Shown here: positions 1 through 6,632 of the stretch, in pieces
How positions within the stretch are numbered: position 1 is the first letter of the stretch
Layout of the letters: the number at the start of each line of letters is the position of its first letter
Source of the DNA: Candidatus Zhuqueibacterota bacterium
GTDB lineage: Bacteria; KSB1; UBA2214
Assembly (NCBI GenBank): GCA_022706175.1
Contig: JAKJDB010000127.1
Span: 1 to 7,110 of the forward strand
Length of the DNA: 7,110 nt
Reading direction: 5' to 3'
Position numbers and translations under genes: made by a program
The notes under the pieces: model-generated
Seen by the model: the letters and a program-made list of their open reading frames with translations, nothing else
The model's database searches: none
Told to the model about the DNA's origin: nothing

Positions 1-426
1 GACGCCGACACGGACATCGTTGGATCTCCCGCGCCCTCGGGCTTTTATACGGTGACCGGCGTTCTGGATTATACCGCTGCCAGCGGCTGGCAGATCAGGC
101 CCCGCCGGCTGGATGATTTTGTCCTCACTGTCGGCGTAGCGCACATCCAGGCTCGATCTGTCGACGGTTTTGGGTTGGAGCAGAATCACCCCAATCCTTT
201 TAATGCCTCCACGACCTTTGTTTTGACCCTGGCGCAGACGGAACCGGTGCGCGTGCTGTTGCGCGATGTGACCGGCAGACAAGTGCGGCTGATCTTCAGC
301 GGCACGCTGTCCGCAGGCGTCCACCGTTTTACCGTAGACGGCCGTTCACTGGGCTCCGGACTTTATCTCTATCAGGTGGAGACGCCCTCTTTCCGGCAAT
401 GCAAAAAAATGACCCTGCTGCGCTGA
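1..426 (+). CDS. C-terminal part of a secreted protein with T9SS type A sorting domain (5' end outside window)
   Basis: The reading frame is open from base 1 to a TGA at 424-426, giving 141 visible residues; the true start lies upstream, and the in-frame GTG at 52 is not a credible start because the domain continues before it. Residues about 14-42 (FYTVTGVLDY ... RPRRLDDFVLT) resemble the OB-fold-like segment found in secreted nuclease/lamin-tail type proteins of the FCB group. A short linker leads to QNHPNPFN at residues 61-68, followed by beta-strand-like sequence, VTGRQV, SGLYLYQV (119-126) and the terminal KKMTLLR. This order is the classic type A C-terminal sorting domain, which directs cargo through the type IX secretion system across the outer membrane, where it is removed. 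The catalytic part is not in the window, so the enzymatic role is unknown. It is separated from the next gene by 119 nt containing a promoter-like element, so it is probably not in the same operon. Sorting-domain call is strong; the OB-fold call is tentative. Confidence 0.88.
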   Translation, partial: DADTDIVGSPAPSGFYTVTGVLDYTAASGWQIRPRRLDDFVLTVGVAHIQARSVDGFGLEQNHPNPFNASTTFVLTLAQTEPVRVLLRDVTGRQVRLIFSGTLSAGVHRFTVDGRSLGSGLYLYQVETPSFRQCKKMTLLR

Positions 427-476
427 GCCCGCGCAACCGCGACGGCCCCAGAGGATCGACGCAGAGAATAAAAAGA

Positions 477-506
477 CTTGCCTGACACACGAGAATGTGA
501 TATCTT
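477..506 (+). promoter_or_regulatory. Putative sigma70-type promoter upstream of the first Gfo/Idh/MocA gene
   Basis: An A-rich tract (AATAAAAAGA) runs into CTTGC at 477-481, followed after 19 nt by TATCTT at 501-506. Read as sigma70 boxes this is TTGCCT (478-483), a 17-nt spacer and TATCTT; each box matches four of six consensus positions. It ends 39 nt before the ATG at 546. The same arrangement with identical spacing lies upstream of the next gene (1956-1985), which is the main reason to take it seriously. No experimental support; inference from sequence. Confidence 0.45.
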
Positions 507-531
507 GGACATCACCTGTTTCCTTAACAAC

Positions 532-537
532 GAGGAG
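532..537 (+). promoter_or_regulatory. Ribosome binding site (GAGGAG) for the 546 start
   Basis: GAGGAG lies 8 nt before the ATG at 546, an ideal Shine-Dalgarno spacing. It selects this ATG over the internal in-frame ATG at 582, which sits just before the twin-arginine motif and has no comparable site. Confidence 0.75.
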
Positions 538-545
538 AAAAGGGT

Positions 546-1925
546 ATGGAAAAGACGGATAAAAAAGATCGAACGCTGTCCATGGACCGGCGTCAGTTCA
601 TCGGCGCTGCAGCGACGGCCTTGGCGGCGATCACCACGGGCTGCGGTCATTCAAAGAGCGCCATGGTTGTTCCGCGCGAGGTGCTGGGCGGCCCGGGCTA
701 TGTGGCGCCCAGCGACCGGCTCAATTTTGCCGCGGTCGGCATCGGCGGCATGGGGCATGCGGATCTGACCAACTTTGCCAAAGAGGGACAGAACATCGTT
801 TCGTTGTGCGATGTGGATTATAAATACGCCGAACGCACCTTTAAAGAATATCCCAAGGCCACGCGCTACAAGGACTTTCGGATCATGCTGGAGAAAGAGG
901 CGAAGAACATCGATGCGGTGATCGTCGCCACTCCGGATTTCATGCATGCGCCGATCTCTTTGATGGCGATGCGCATGGGCAAGCACGTCTATTGTGAAAA
1001 GCCGCTGACCCATACGGTTGCGGAAGCCTTTGAGATGGCTCGAGTGGCGCGCGAGATGAAGGTGGCCACGCAGATGGGCAATGCCGGCCAGGCGGGCGAG
1101 GGCTGGCGTGTGCTGAAAGAGTATTTTATGGCCGGCGCCATCGGCCGAGTGCGGGAGGTGCATCAGTGGAGCGATCGGCCCCGTGGCGGCGGCGTCTGGC
1201 CCCAGGCCATCGCCCGGCCCACGGCCACCATGCCGGTGCCCAAGGGATTGGATTGGCAGCTGTGGCTCGGTGTGGCTCCGGATCGTCCCTATCATTTCGT
1301 CTACCATCCGTTCCGCTGGCGCGGCTGGCTCGATTTCGGCACCGGAGCGCTTGGCGACATGGGCTGCCATGCGTTTCATCCGATTTTTAAAGCGCTGGAT
1401 CTGGCGCACCCGATCAGCGTGGAAGCCAGTTCGACCGAATGGCACGAGGAGACGTTCCCCCTGGTCTCTGTGGTCAAATATCAATTCCCGGCGCGCGGGC
1501 CGGAGCAGCCGCCTCTGACCCTGACCTGGTATGACGGCATGATCCGCCCCACCATGCCCATGGAACTGGAACCGGACCGCAAGGTCGAGTACAACGATAC
1601 GCTCTATGTCGGGGACTCGGGCAAGATGTTGAGCAATCGCATTATCCCGGAAGAGCGTCACAAGGAATTTCCCAAACCCGCCGAAGTCCTGCCGCGTTCG
1701 ATCGGTCATCACAAAGAGTTCATTGCCGCGTGCAAGGGCGGCGATCCCGCCGGCGCCAACTTTGAGTTCGCCGCACTGGTGACTGAGGTGGTGTTGCTCG
1801 GCAATATCGCCCTGCGCATGCAGAAAAAACTAGAGTGGGACGGCGAACAACGGCGCTTTACCAATCTGCCGGAGGCCAATGCGTTTTTGACAAAAACGTA
1901 CCGTCCCGGCTATCAGGTCCTGTGA
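546..1925 (+). CDS. Gfo/Idh/MocA family oxidoreductase with Tat signal (possible lipoprotein)
   Basis: A 459-residue NAD(P)-dependent sugar oxidoreductase-type protein. The N-terminus has a twin-arginine motif DRRQFIG (residues 14-20), a short hydrophobic stretch and TTGC with Cys33, so it is probably Tat-exported and perhaps lipid-anchored (the lipobox is weak). The Rossmann fold begins at residue 60 with the dinucleotide-binding loop GIGGMG (65-70), followed by SLCDVD (87-91), VIVATPD (125-131) and the family hallmark EKPLTHT (151-157), whose Lys152 is the usual catalytic/cofactor-contacting lysine. The second, substrate-binding domain carries GALGDMGCHAFHP (267-279); His275 is at the expected catalytic position. 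The tail, LLGNIALRMQKKLEWD followed by TNLPEAN and a final YRPGYQVL, is typical of a large subgroup common in planctomycete and FCB genomes. Known relatives oxidise sugars or act as NAD-dependent glycosidases (for example GH109), so substrate and reaction cannot be fixed from sequence. The neighbouring DUF1080 gene favours oxidation of a glycoside to its 3-keto form. Own promoter-like element and strong ribosome binding site. Confidence 0.93.
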   Translation: MEKTDKKDRTLSMDRRQFIGAAATALAAITTGCGHSKSAMVVPREVLGGPGYVAPSDRLNFAAVGIGGMGHADLTNFAKEGQNIVSLCDVDYKYAERTFKEYPKATRYKDFRIMLEKEAKNIDAVIVATPDFMHAPISLMAMRMGKHVYCEKPLTHTVAEAFEMARVAREMKVATQMGNAGQAGEGWRVLKEYFMAGAIGRVREVHQWSDRPRGGGVWPQAIARPTATMPVPKGLDWQLWLGVAPDRPYHFVYHPFRWRGWLDFGTGALGDMGCHAFHPIFKALDLAHPISVEASSTEWHEETFPLVSVVKYQFPARGPEQPPLTLTWYDGMIRPTMPMELEPDRKVEYNDTLYVGDSGKMLSNRIIPEERHKEFPKPAEVLPRSIGHHKEFIAACKGGDPAGANFEFAALVTEVVLLGNIALRMQKKLEWDGEQRRFTNLPEANAFLTKTYRPGYQVL

Positions 1926-1955
1926 ACCGGTAGGCCTGGGATGGAAAAAAACAGG

Positions 1956-1985
1956 CTTGCATCACTTTAGGATAATTTTTATATT
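1956..1985 (+). promoter_or_regulatory. Putative sigma70-type promoter upstream of the second Gfo/Idh/MocA gene
   Basis: After an A-rich tract (GGAAAAAAACAGG), CTTGC at 1956-1960 is followed after 19 nt by TATATT at 1980-1985. Taken as sigma70 boxes this is TTGCAT, a 17-nt spacer and TATATT (five of six matches to TATAAT). The intervening DNA is AT-rich, in contrast to the GC-rich coding sequence on both sides. The element lies in the 92-nt gap after the stop of the upstream gene and matches the element at 477-506 in both motif and spacing, suggesting the two oxidoreductase genes can be transcribed separately under the same sigma factor. Confidence 0.5.
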
Positions 1986-2002
1986 CTTTTACGGTGTAAG
2001 CC

Positions 2003-2007
2003 AAGGA
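2003..2007 (+). promoter_or_regulatory. Ribosome binding site (AAGGA) deciding between GTG 2018 and ATG 2027
   Basis: AAGGA ends 10 nt before the GTG at 2018, a workable Shine-Dalgarno spacing, but 19 nt before the in-frame ATG at 2027, which is too far. The ATG has only the weak purine run GAAAG in front of it. This favours GTG 2018; the difference is three residues and does not affect the Tat signal. Confidence 0.5.
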
Positions 2008-2017
2008 TTAAAAGAAA

Positions 2018-3499
2018 GTGGGTCCAATGAATTTGATCAGCAGAAGGGATTTCTTGCTCAAATCCGCAGGGGTGGGTGGTGCGCTGATGGCATCGCGTTC
2101 GGTTTTCGCTGCGTCGCGGTATCGGCAGATTATCGGCAGCAACGGGGATGTCCGCGTAGGGATTATCGGCATCCGCTCCAAGGGCGCGCAGCATATCGAA
2201 GAATTCTACAAGATCCCCGGCGTGCGAGTGGTGGCCCTTTGCGATGCTGATCTGGATATCCTGCACCGTGAAACAGACAAATTCAGTATCCGGAAGGAAC
2301 CGGTTGCCGCGTATCAGGATTTACGCCGGCTTTTAGACGATCCGCAGGTTGATGCGGTCGTCATCGCTACGCCCAATCATTGGCATTCGTTAGCCGCCAT
2401 CTGGGCTTGTCAGGCGGGCAAAGACGTTTATGTGGAAAAACCGGTTTCCCACACGGTGTGGGAGGGCCGCAAGCTGGTGGAAGCGGCGCGAAAATACAAC
2501 CGTATCGTCCAAGCCGGCACGCAAAACCGTTCAGACACCGGTTTTCGCGAAGCGATCGAGTTCATCCGGCAGGGCCATATCGGCAAAGTCCTTTATGCGC
2601 ACGGCGTCTGGTACAAGGAGCGCAACCCCATCGGCCGGGTGACTCAACCACAGCCCATCCCTGCGTCAGTGGACTATAATCTGTGGACCGGCCCGGCCAA
2701 GATGCAGCCCTTGATGCGCAAACGGTTGCATTATGATTGGCACTGGTTTTGGGAATACGGCGACGGTGAGATGGCCAACATCGGCGTTCATCAGATCGAC
2801 GACTGCCGTTTCGCTCTGAATCTCAATCACTATCCGAAACGGTTGTGGAGCCTCGGCGGCCGTTTTGTCTTTGACGATGACGGCGAAACCCCCAACACCC
2901 ACTTGACCGTGCTGGATTATGGCGACATCCCGGTGATCGTTCAGGTGCGCAACCTCTACCGCGCTAAAGGACAACGCGCGATGGATCACCTGCGCGGCAC
3001 CCGTGACGGCAACGTGCTGCAGTGCGAGGGCGGCTATTTTGTAGGCGGACGCGGCGGCGGTTCGGTCTATGACAACGATAAGAAACGGATCAAGCAGTTT
3101 CCCGGCGACGGCGGCGGCCAGCATCAAGCCAATTTTATCGACGCCGTTCGCAGCCGCAGAGTGCAGGACCTGCACGGGGAGATCGAGCAGGGACACATCA
3201 CCTCAGCCCTGTGCCACCTGGCCAACATCGCTCACCGCATCGGCCGAAGCGCGGATGTGGACGAGATCAAAGCCGCGGTCAAGGACTCGGGGAGTGAAGC
3301 GCAGGCAGCGGTGGAGAGCGTCATCGAACATCTGCTGCGCAACGAAGTGGATCTGAAAAAACAGCCGTTGACCCTCGGGCCCTGGCTTGCCTGGGATGCG
3401 GAGAAAGAACGGTGTGTCGGTCCTTTTGCCGGCAAAGCCAACAAATATCTGTCGAGGAAAAAGTACCGTAAGCCTTTTGTCATACCCAAAAACGTTTAA
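2018..3499 (+). CDS. Gfo/Idh/MocA family oxidoreductase with Tat signal (second, divergent copy)
   Basis: A 493-residue protein (490 if it starts at ATG 2027). The signal has SRRDFLLKSAG with Arg9-Arg10, a hydrophobic region and a VFA cleavage-like site near residue 31, indicating Tat export of a folded, cofactor-loaded enzyme. The Rossmann fold follows: VRVGIIGIRSKGAQH (46-59), VALCDAD (72-78), VVIATPNHWH (114-123) and the hallmark EKPVSHT (140-146) with Lys141. The second domain has WFWEYGDGEMANIGVHQID (243-261); His258 and Asp261 occupy the usual catalytic positions. The C-terminal QANFIDAVRSR and ITSALCHLANIAHRIG segments are typical of a planctomycete/FCB subgroup. It shares fold but little sequence with the upstream oxidoreductase, so the two are different subfamilies rather than a recent tandem duplication. 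Probable role is extracytoplasmic oxidation of a sugar or glycoside, or an NAD-dependent glycosidase activity; the substrate is unknown. An apparent terminator follows directly. Confidence 0.93.
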   Translation: MGPMNLISRRDFLLKSAGVGGALMASRSVFAASRYRQIIGSNGDVRVGIIGIRSKGAQHIEEFYKIPGVRVVALCDADLDILHRETDKFSIRKEPVAAYQDLRRLLDDPQVDAVVIATPNHWHSLAAIWACQAGKDVYVEKPVSHTVWEGRKLVEAARKYNRIVQAGTQNRSDTGFREAIEFIRQGHIGKVLYAHGVWYKERNPIGRVTQPQPIPASVDYNLWTGPAKMQPLMRKRLHYDWHWFWEYGDGEMANIGVHQIDDCRFALNLNHYPKRLWSLGGRFVFDDDGETPNTHLTVLDYGDIPVIVQVRNLYRAKGQRAMDHLRGTRDGNVLQCEGGYFVGGRGGGSVYDNDKKRIKQFPGDGGGQHQANFIDAVRSRRVQDLHGEIEQGHITSALCHLANIAHRIGRSADVDEIKAAVKDSGSEAQAAVESVIEHLLRNEVDLKKQPLTLGPWLAWDAEKERCVGPFAGKANKYLSRKKYRKPFVIPKNV

Positions 3500-3524
3500 G
3501 GCTTCACAGGATGTAAACGCAGGG

Positions 3525-3558
3525 CAGGGGCACGGTTCTTCGTGCCCTTGTGTGTTTT
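3525..3558 (+). terminator. Rho-independent-type terminator after the second oxidoreductase gene
   Basis: Bases 3525-3534 (CAGGGGCACG) pair with 3541-3550 (CGTGCCCTTG) to form a 10-bp stem with one G-U pair and a 6-nt loop (GTTCTT). The T-rich run TGTGTTTT follows at 3551-3558. It starts 25 nt after the stop codon at 3497-3499. The T-tract is interrupted by two G residues, so it may be only partly efficient and allow read-through into the DUF1080 gene. There is no T-tract on the other strand, so it appears to work only on rightward transcription. Confidence 0.72.
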
Positions 3559-3620
3559 AGGACGCCCGCCGGGGACCTCCCTGCGATGACGGATGCACAG
3601 CAGAAGTAACCTTATGAAAT

Positions 3621-3626
3621 GGAAGG
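3621..3626 (+). promoter_or_regulatory. Ribosome binding site (GGAAGG) for the 3635 start
   Basis: GGAAGG sits 8 nt before the ATG at 3635. Two other in-frame ATGs, at 3593 and 3614, would put a charged stretch in front of the signal peptide; the ATG at 3635 gives a normal Sec signal beginning MKR. The site at 3614 has only AGAAG in front of it. Confidence 0.6.
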
Positions 3627-3634
3627 CTGGAAGA

Positions 3635-4345
3635 ATGAAAAGAATTCAAATGTGCCGTGTGATGATGGTCGTGTGGCTGCTCGTGTGTGCAGTCGCTGTT
3701 CGGCCGGCTGACGTCAATCAATTGACCGATGAGGAGAAAGGGCAGGGCTGGAGGCTCCTGTTCAACGGCGTGGATTTTACCGGTTGGATGACGTTGGCAG
3801 GGGACAGTCTGAGGGAGGGCATGTGGCAGGTGCAGGACGGCGCTCTGACCGTTCTCGGCGGCCACGAGGAGGGGTGCGACATCATCACCAGAGATACCTT
3901 CATCAATTTTGAACTGACCTTGGAGGTGAAATTGACCCGAGGCGCCAACAGCGGCATTAAATATTTCATTCAGCCGGCATGCAGCGTCGGGTTCGAATAT
4001 CAGGTTCTGGACGATGAGGTGAATCCGGATGCCAAACAGGGCCGGAACGGCAACCGTCGATTCGCCTCGCTGTACGACCTGCTGCCTGCAAAAAATACCA
4101 AGCCGAAACCCATCGGAGAGTGGAATCAGGTCCGTCTGATCGTCCAAGGCAACCATATCGAACACTGGCTCAACGGCGAAAAAGTATTGGCATTCGACCG
4201 CGACGGAAAAAAGTTCCGCCAGGCTTTCAAAAAAAGCAAGTTCAGGGCGATGAAGGATTTCAGCCGCCGTCAGCAGGGCCACATCTTTCTACAGGATCAC
4301 GGCCGTCAGGTCAGTTACCGGAACATCAAGCTGCGCGCTCTTTAA
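3635..4345 (+). CDS. Secreted DUF1080 protein (3-keto-disaccharide hydrolase family, PF06439)
   Basis: A 236-residue protein. Residues 1-23 form a Sec signal peptide (MKR, then a hydrophobic core VVWLLVCAVAV), probably cleaved near the AVA motif. The rest is one concanavalin-like beta-sandwich domain of DUF1080 type: GWRLLFNGVDFTGW (38-51), MWQVQDGALTV (63-73), INFELTLEVKL (90-100), NSGIKYFIQP (105-114), GFEYQVLDDE (119-128), GEWNQVRLIVQGNHIEHWLNG (161-181) and the final GHIFLQDHGRQVSYRNIKLR (215-234). Every landmark of the family is present and the length is typical of a single-domain member. Family members are known to cleave 3-keto-glycosides, the products made by C3-oxidising dehydrogenases. 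Two Gfo/Idh/MocA oxidoreductases directly upstream fit that chemistry, with this protein as the cleavage step. Other DUF1080 proteins are only binding modules or uncharacterised, so activity remains inference. Alternative starts at 3614 and 3593 are less likely. Confidence 0.92.
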   Translation: MKRIQMCRVMMVVWLLVCAVAVRPADVNQLTDEEKGQGWRLLFNGVDFTGWMTLAGDSLREGMWQVQDGALTVLGGHEEGCDIITRDTFINFELTLEVKLTRGANSGIKYFIQPACSVGFEYQVLDDEVNPDAKQGRNGNRRFASLYDLLPAKNTKPKPIGEWNQVRLIVQGNHIEHWLNGEKVLAFDRDGKKFRQAFKKSKFRAMKDFSRRQQGHIFLQDHGRQVSYRNIKLRAL

Positions 4346-4458
4346 TCCCGGTTGCCTCGATTCTCCTGAAAGATCGAGCGACAGCCGCTGACCACTCCGG
4401 CTGGGGAAGGGTTGAACGTCGCTGCAACGGTTGTTCGTTCGGGATTATTTTTTTGCTC

Positions 4459-4463
4459 AAGGA
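4459..4463 (+). promoter_or_regulatory. Ribosome binding site (AAGGA) for the 4473 start
   Basis: AAGGA is 9 nt before the ATG at 4473. The frame is open back to a TTG at 4431, but starting there would add 14 residues, including charged ones, in front of a normal signal peptide, so the ATG at 4473 is chosen. Confidence 0.65.
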
Positions 4464-4472
4464 CTTGACGCC

Positions 4473-6584
4473 ATGCGTGTACATGCCATGCTCATTCCCC
4501 TGCTTCTTCTCGGCTCGCGAATAGCCGCTGTAGAACGGATCGATCGCCGGGCTTTGGTCAGCCGCCATAATCCGGTCAACGAGTCCATGGATCTCTGGTC
4601 GCCCCTGACCGTGGGCAACGGCGAGTTCGCTTTTACCGCAGATGCCACCGGACTGCAGACCTTTCCAGAGCTGTATGAGGAAACCATCCCCCTGTCGACC
4701 TTGGCGCAGTGGGGCTGGCACACCACTCCGGATACCATCGTTCATCGCCTTGATGCGGCGTATCAGACGATGGACACCTACGGCCGTGAGGTCCAATACG
4801 CCGCCAGAGTGAACAACCCGGCGGCGCAATGGCTGCGCGCCAATCCCCATCGTCTGCATCTGGGCCGCATCGGTTTTGATCTGCGCCATCGAGACGGCAG
4901 CACGGCGGTGGTCAAAGATCTTGATGCGATTCACCAGTCACTGGATCTTTGGTCGGGCACGCTGACCAGCGAATTTCAATTTGACGGGGAAACCGTGCAG
5001 GTGACCGTGGCTTGCGATCCGGCGCAGGACCGGATCGCGGTGCAGGTGCACTCGCGACTGGTGGCGGACCGTCGGCTGCGCATCCTTTTGCATTTTCCCT
5101 ATGCGGCTGCGACGTTTGGTCCGGCATGCGCCGATTTTCAGCAGCCTGACCGGCATGAGACGCGGGTTCTAGAACAGACCTATGAGCGCCTGCGGCTGCA
5201 ACGCCGGCTCGACACCACCTGGTATTATGTCGGAATCGATTGCGATGCGCCGGCGCAGTTCATCTCCACGGAAAAGCACAGGTTGTTTATTCAGGCAGCG
5301 GGCCGTCATCGCTTGGGATTTGTCTGCGCGTTCTCGCCGGATCCCATCTCCGGTGTAAAAGAATCCGCAAAGATTTTCCACCGGTCGCGGAAAAAGTGGA
5401 ACGCTTTCTGGTCTCGCGGCGCTGCGGTTGATTTTTCCGCCTGCCGGGATTCTTTAGCCTTTGAGCTGGAGAGGCGGGTGGTGCTGTCGCAATACTTGAC
5501 CCGCATTCAGTGCGCCGGATCGCTGCCGCCGGCCGAGACCGGATTGACCTGCAATTCGTGGTATGGAAAATTTCATCTCGAGATGCACTGGTGGCATGCA
5601 GTGCACTTTGCCCTGTGGGGCAGGCCGGAGCTGTTGGAAAAAAGCATGGCTTGGTATCAGTCGCTGCTGCCGGCCGCGCGCGCCGAAGCGACGCGGCAAG
5701 GCTATTGCGGCGCCCGATGGCCCAAAATGGTCGGACCGGATGGCCGGGAAAGCCCATCGACCGTGGGCGTGTTTCTGATCTGGCAACAGCCCCATCCCAT
5801 CTATTACGCTGAACTGCTCTACCGGCTGCATCCCAAAAAGGAACTGCTGAAAAAATATCAGGACCTGGTTTTCGCTACAGCGGATTTTTTAGCTTCTTTT
5901 GCCGTTGAGGATAGCGCCAGCGGCCGCTATGTTCTCGGTCCGCCCATGATACCTGCGCAGGAAAAGCATAGACCTGAATCGACGCGCAATCCGCCGTTCG
6001 AATTGACCTATTGGCGTTTTGCTCTGCAGACCGCACTGCAGTGGCGCCAGAGATTGAACCTCGCTGCAGAACCGGCCTGGGAAAAAGTCTTGGCCGGATT
6101 AGCCGCTCCGCCGGTTAAGGAAGGGCTTTATCTGAACGCCGAAGGGGATGACGATACCTTTGCCAATCCCTCGAGGCGGCGCGATCATCCCACGCTGTTG
6201 GCCGGATGGGGCATGTTGCCGGGACCGGGAGTGGATTCGGAGACCATGCGGCGCACGCTGCATGCGGTGATGCGTGATTGGGACTGGCAGTCCACCTGGG
6301 GTTGGGATTTTCCCCTGGTGGCCATGACCGCAGCCAGGTTGGGCGAGCCGGAGCTGGCGATTCAAGCGCTGATGATGCCTGCGGAGAAGAACCGCTATCT
6401 AAAAAACGGCCATAATTATCAGCGTGCCAATCTGCCGGTCTATCTGCCGGGCAACGGCGGACTGCTGGCTGCCGTTGCCATGATGGCTGCCGGCTGGGAG
6501 GGCGGTCCCAGCGATCACGCTCCCGGCTTTCCAAAAAACAGCCAATGGAACGTTCGCTGGGAGGGGTTGAACCGACTGCCCTGA
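4473..6584 (+). CDS. Secreted six-hairpin (alpha/alpha)6-barrel glycosidase-like protein, family unassigned
   Basis: A 703-residue protein. Residues 1-19 (MRVHAMLIPLLLLGSRIAA) form a Sec signal peptide. The N-terminal part (about 25-290) starts with LWSPLTVGNGEFAFTADATG and WGWH (near 80) and looks like a beta-sandwich domain; the same kind of GNG-E-F opening occurs in GH65- and GH95-like enzymes. From about residue 310 the sequence becomes helical and rich in aromatic and acidic motifs: SWYGKFHLEMHWWHAVHFALWGR (362-384), GARWPKMVGPDGRESPS (413-429), PHPIYYAELLYR (440-451), NPPFELTYWRFALQTALQW (506-524), GWGMLPG (578-584), STWGWDFPLVAMTAARLGEPE (607-627) and YLPGNGGLLAAVAMMAAGWEG (657-677). 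This is the pattern of six-hairpin glycosidases. Glu510 in FELTYW and Glu371 in HLEMHWW are candidate catalytic or substrate-binding acids. I do not recognise a CAZy family, so hydrolase, phosphorylase or lyase activity cannot be told apart. It follows the DUF1080 gene by 127 nt and likely acts on the same glycoside outside the cytoplasm. Confidence 0.82.
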   Translation: MRVHAMLIPLLLLGSRIAAVERIDRRALVSRHNPVNESMDLWSPLTVGNGEFAFTADATGLQTFPELYEETIPLSTLAQWGWHTTPDTIVHRLDAAYQTMDTYGREVQYAARVNNPAAQWLRANPHRLHLGRIGFDLRHRDGSTAVVKDLDAIHQSLDLWSGTLTSEFQFDGETVQVTVACDPAQDRIAVQVHSRLVADRRLRILLHFPYAAATFGPACADFQQPDRHETRVLEQTYERLRLQRRLDTTWYYVGIDCDAPAQFISTEKHRLFIQAAGRHRLGFVCAFSPDPISGVKESAKIFHRSRKKWNAFWSRGAAVDFSACRDSLAFELERRVVLSQYLTRIQCAGSLPPAETGLTCNSWYGKFHLEMHWWHAVHFALWGRPELLEKSMAWYQSLLPAARAEATRQGYCGARWPKMVGPDGRESPSTVGVFLIWQQPHPIYYAELLYRLHPKKELLKKYQDLVFATADFLASFAVEDSASGRYVLGPPMIPAQEKHRPESTRNPPFELTYWRFALQTALQWRQRLNLAAEPAWEKVLAGLAAPPVKEGLYLNAEGDDDTFANPSRRRDHPTLLAGWGMLPGPGVDSETMRRTLHAVMRDWDWQSTWGWDFPLVAMTAARLGEPELAIQALMMPAEKNRYLKNGHNYQRANLPVYLPGNGGLLAAVAMMAAGWEGGPSDHAPGFPKNSQWNVRWEGLNRLP

Positions 6585-6623
6585 AGGCTCGGCCGCATTC
6601 AACCTCTTGCCGCGGCATCATCT

Positions 6624-6627
6624 GGAG
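6624..6627 (+). promoter_or_regulatory. Ribosome binding site (GGAG) for the 6633 start
   Basis: GGAG lies 5 nt before the ATG at 6633. Another ATG at 6628 is followed immediately by a TGA, so it cannot encode anything; the ATG at 6633 opens the long frame with a signal peptide. Confidence 0.65.
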
Positions 6628-6632
6628 ATGTG

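Noticed and set aside
651..1712. Long open frame of 353 codons on the minus strand opposite the first oxidoreductase
   Set aside because: It lies wholly antisense to a gene with clear family motifs, is rich in His, Arg and Gly as expected for a shadow of GC-rich coding sequence, and shows no recognisable domain.
546..3499. Possible tandem duplication of the two Gfo/Idh/MocA genes
   Set aside because: Apart from fold-level motifs (EKP, Rossmann strands, Tat signal) the two proteins differ throughout, including the C-terminal domains, so they are separate subfamilies rather than recent copies.
3557..4282. Open frame of 241 codons on the minus strand opposite the DUF1080 gene
   Set aside because: It is antisense to a well-supported DUF1080 gene and its product matches no family I recognise.
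4382..4403. Inverted repeat CAGCCG / CGGCTG with a 10-nt loop between the DUF1080 and glycosidase-like genes
   Set aside because: The stem is only 6 bp with a long loop and has no T-tract after it, so it is not a convincing terminator or regulatory hairpin.
4413..4454. Possible terminator: GAACG / CGTTC stem before a run of seven T at 4448-4454
   Set aside because: The stem is only 5 bp around a 17-nt loop and the T-run is offset from it by several bases and lies just before the ribosome binding site; too weak to call.
6608..6617. Perfect 10-bp palindrome TGCCGCGGCA in the gap before the FAD oxidoreductase
   Set aside because: A palindrome this short is expected by chance in GC-rich DNA and occurs in no repeated or regulatory context here.
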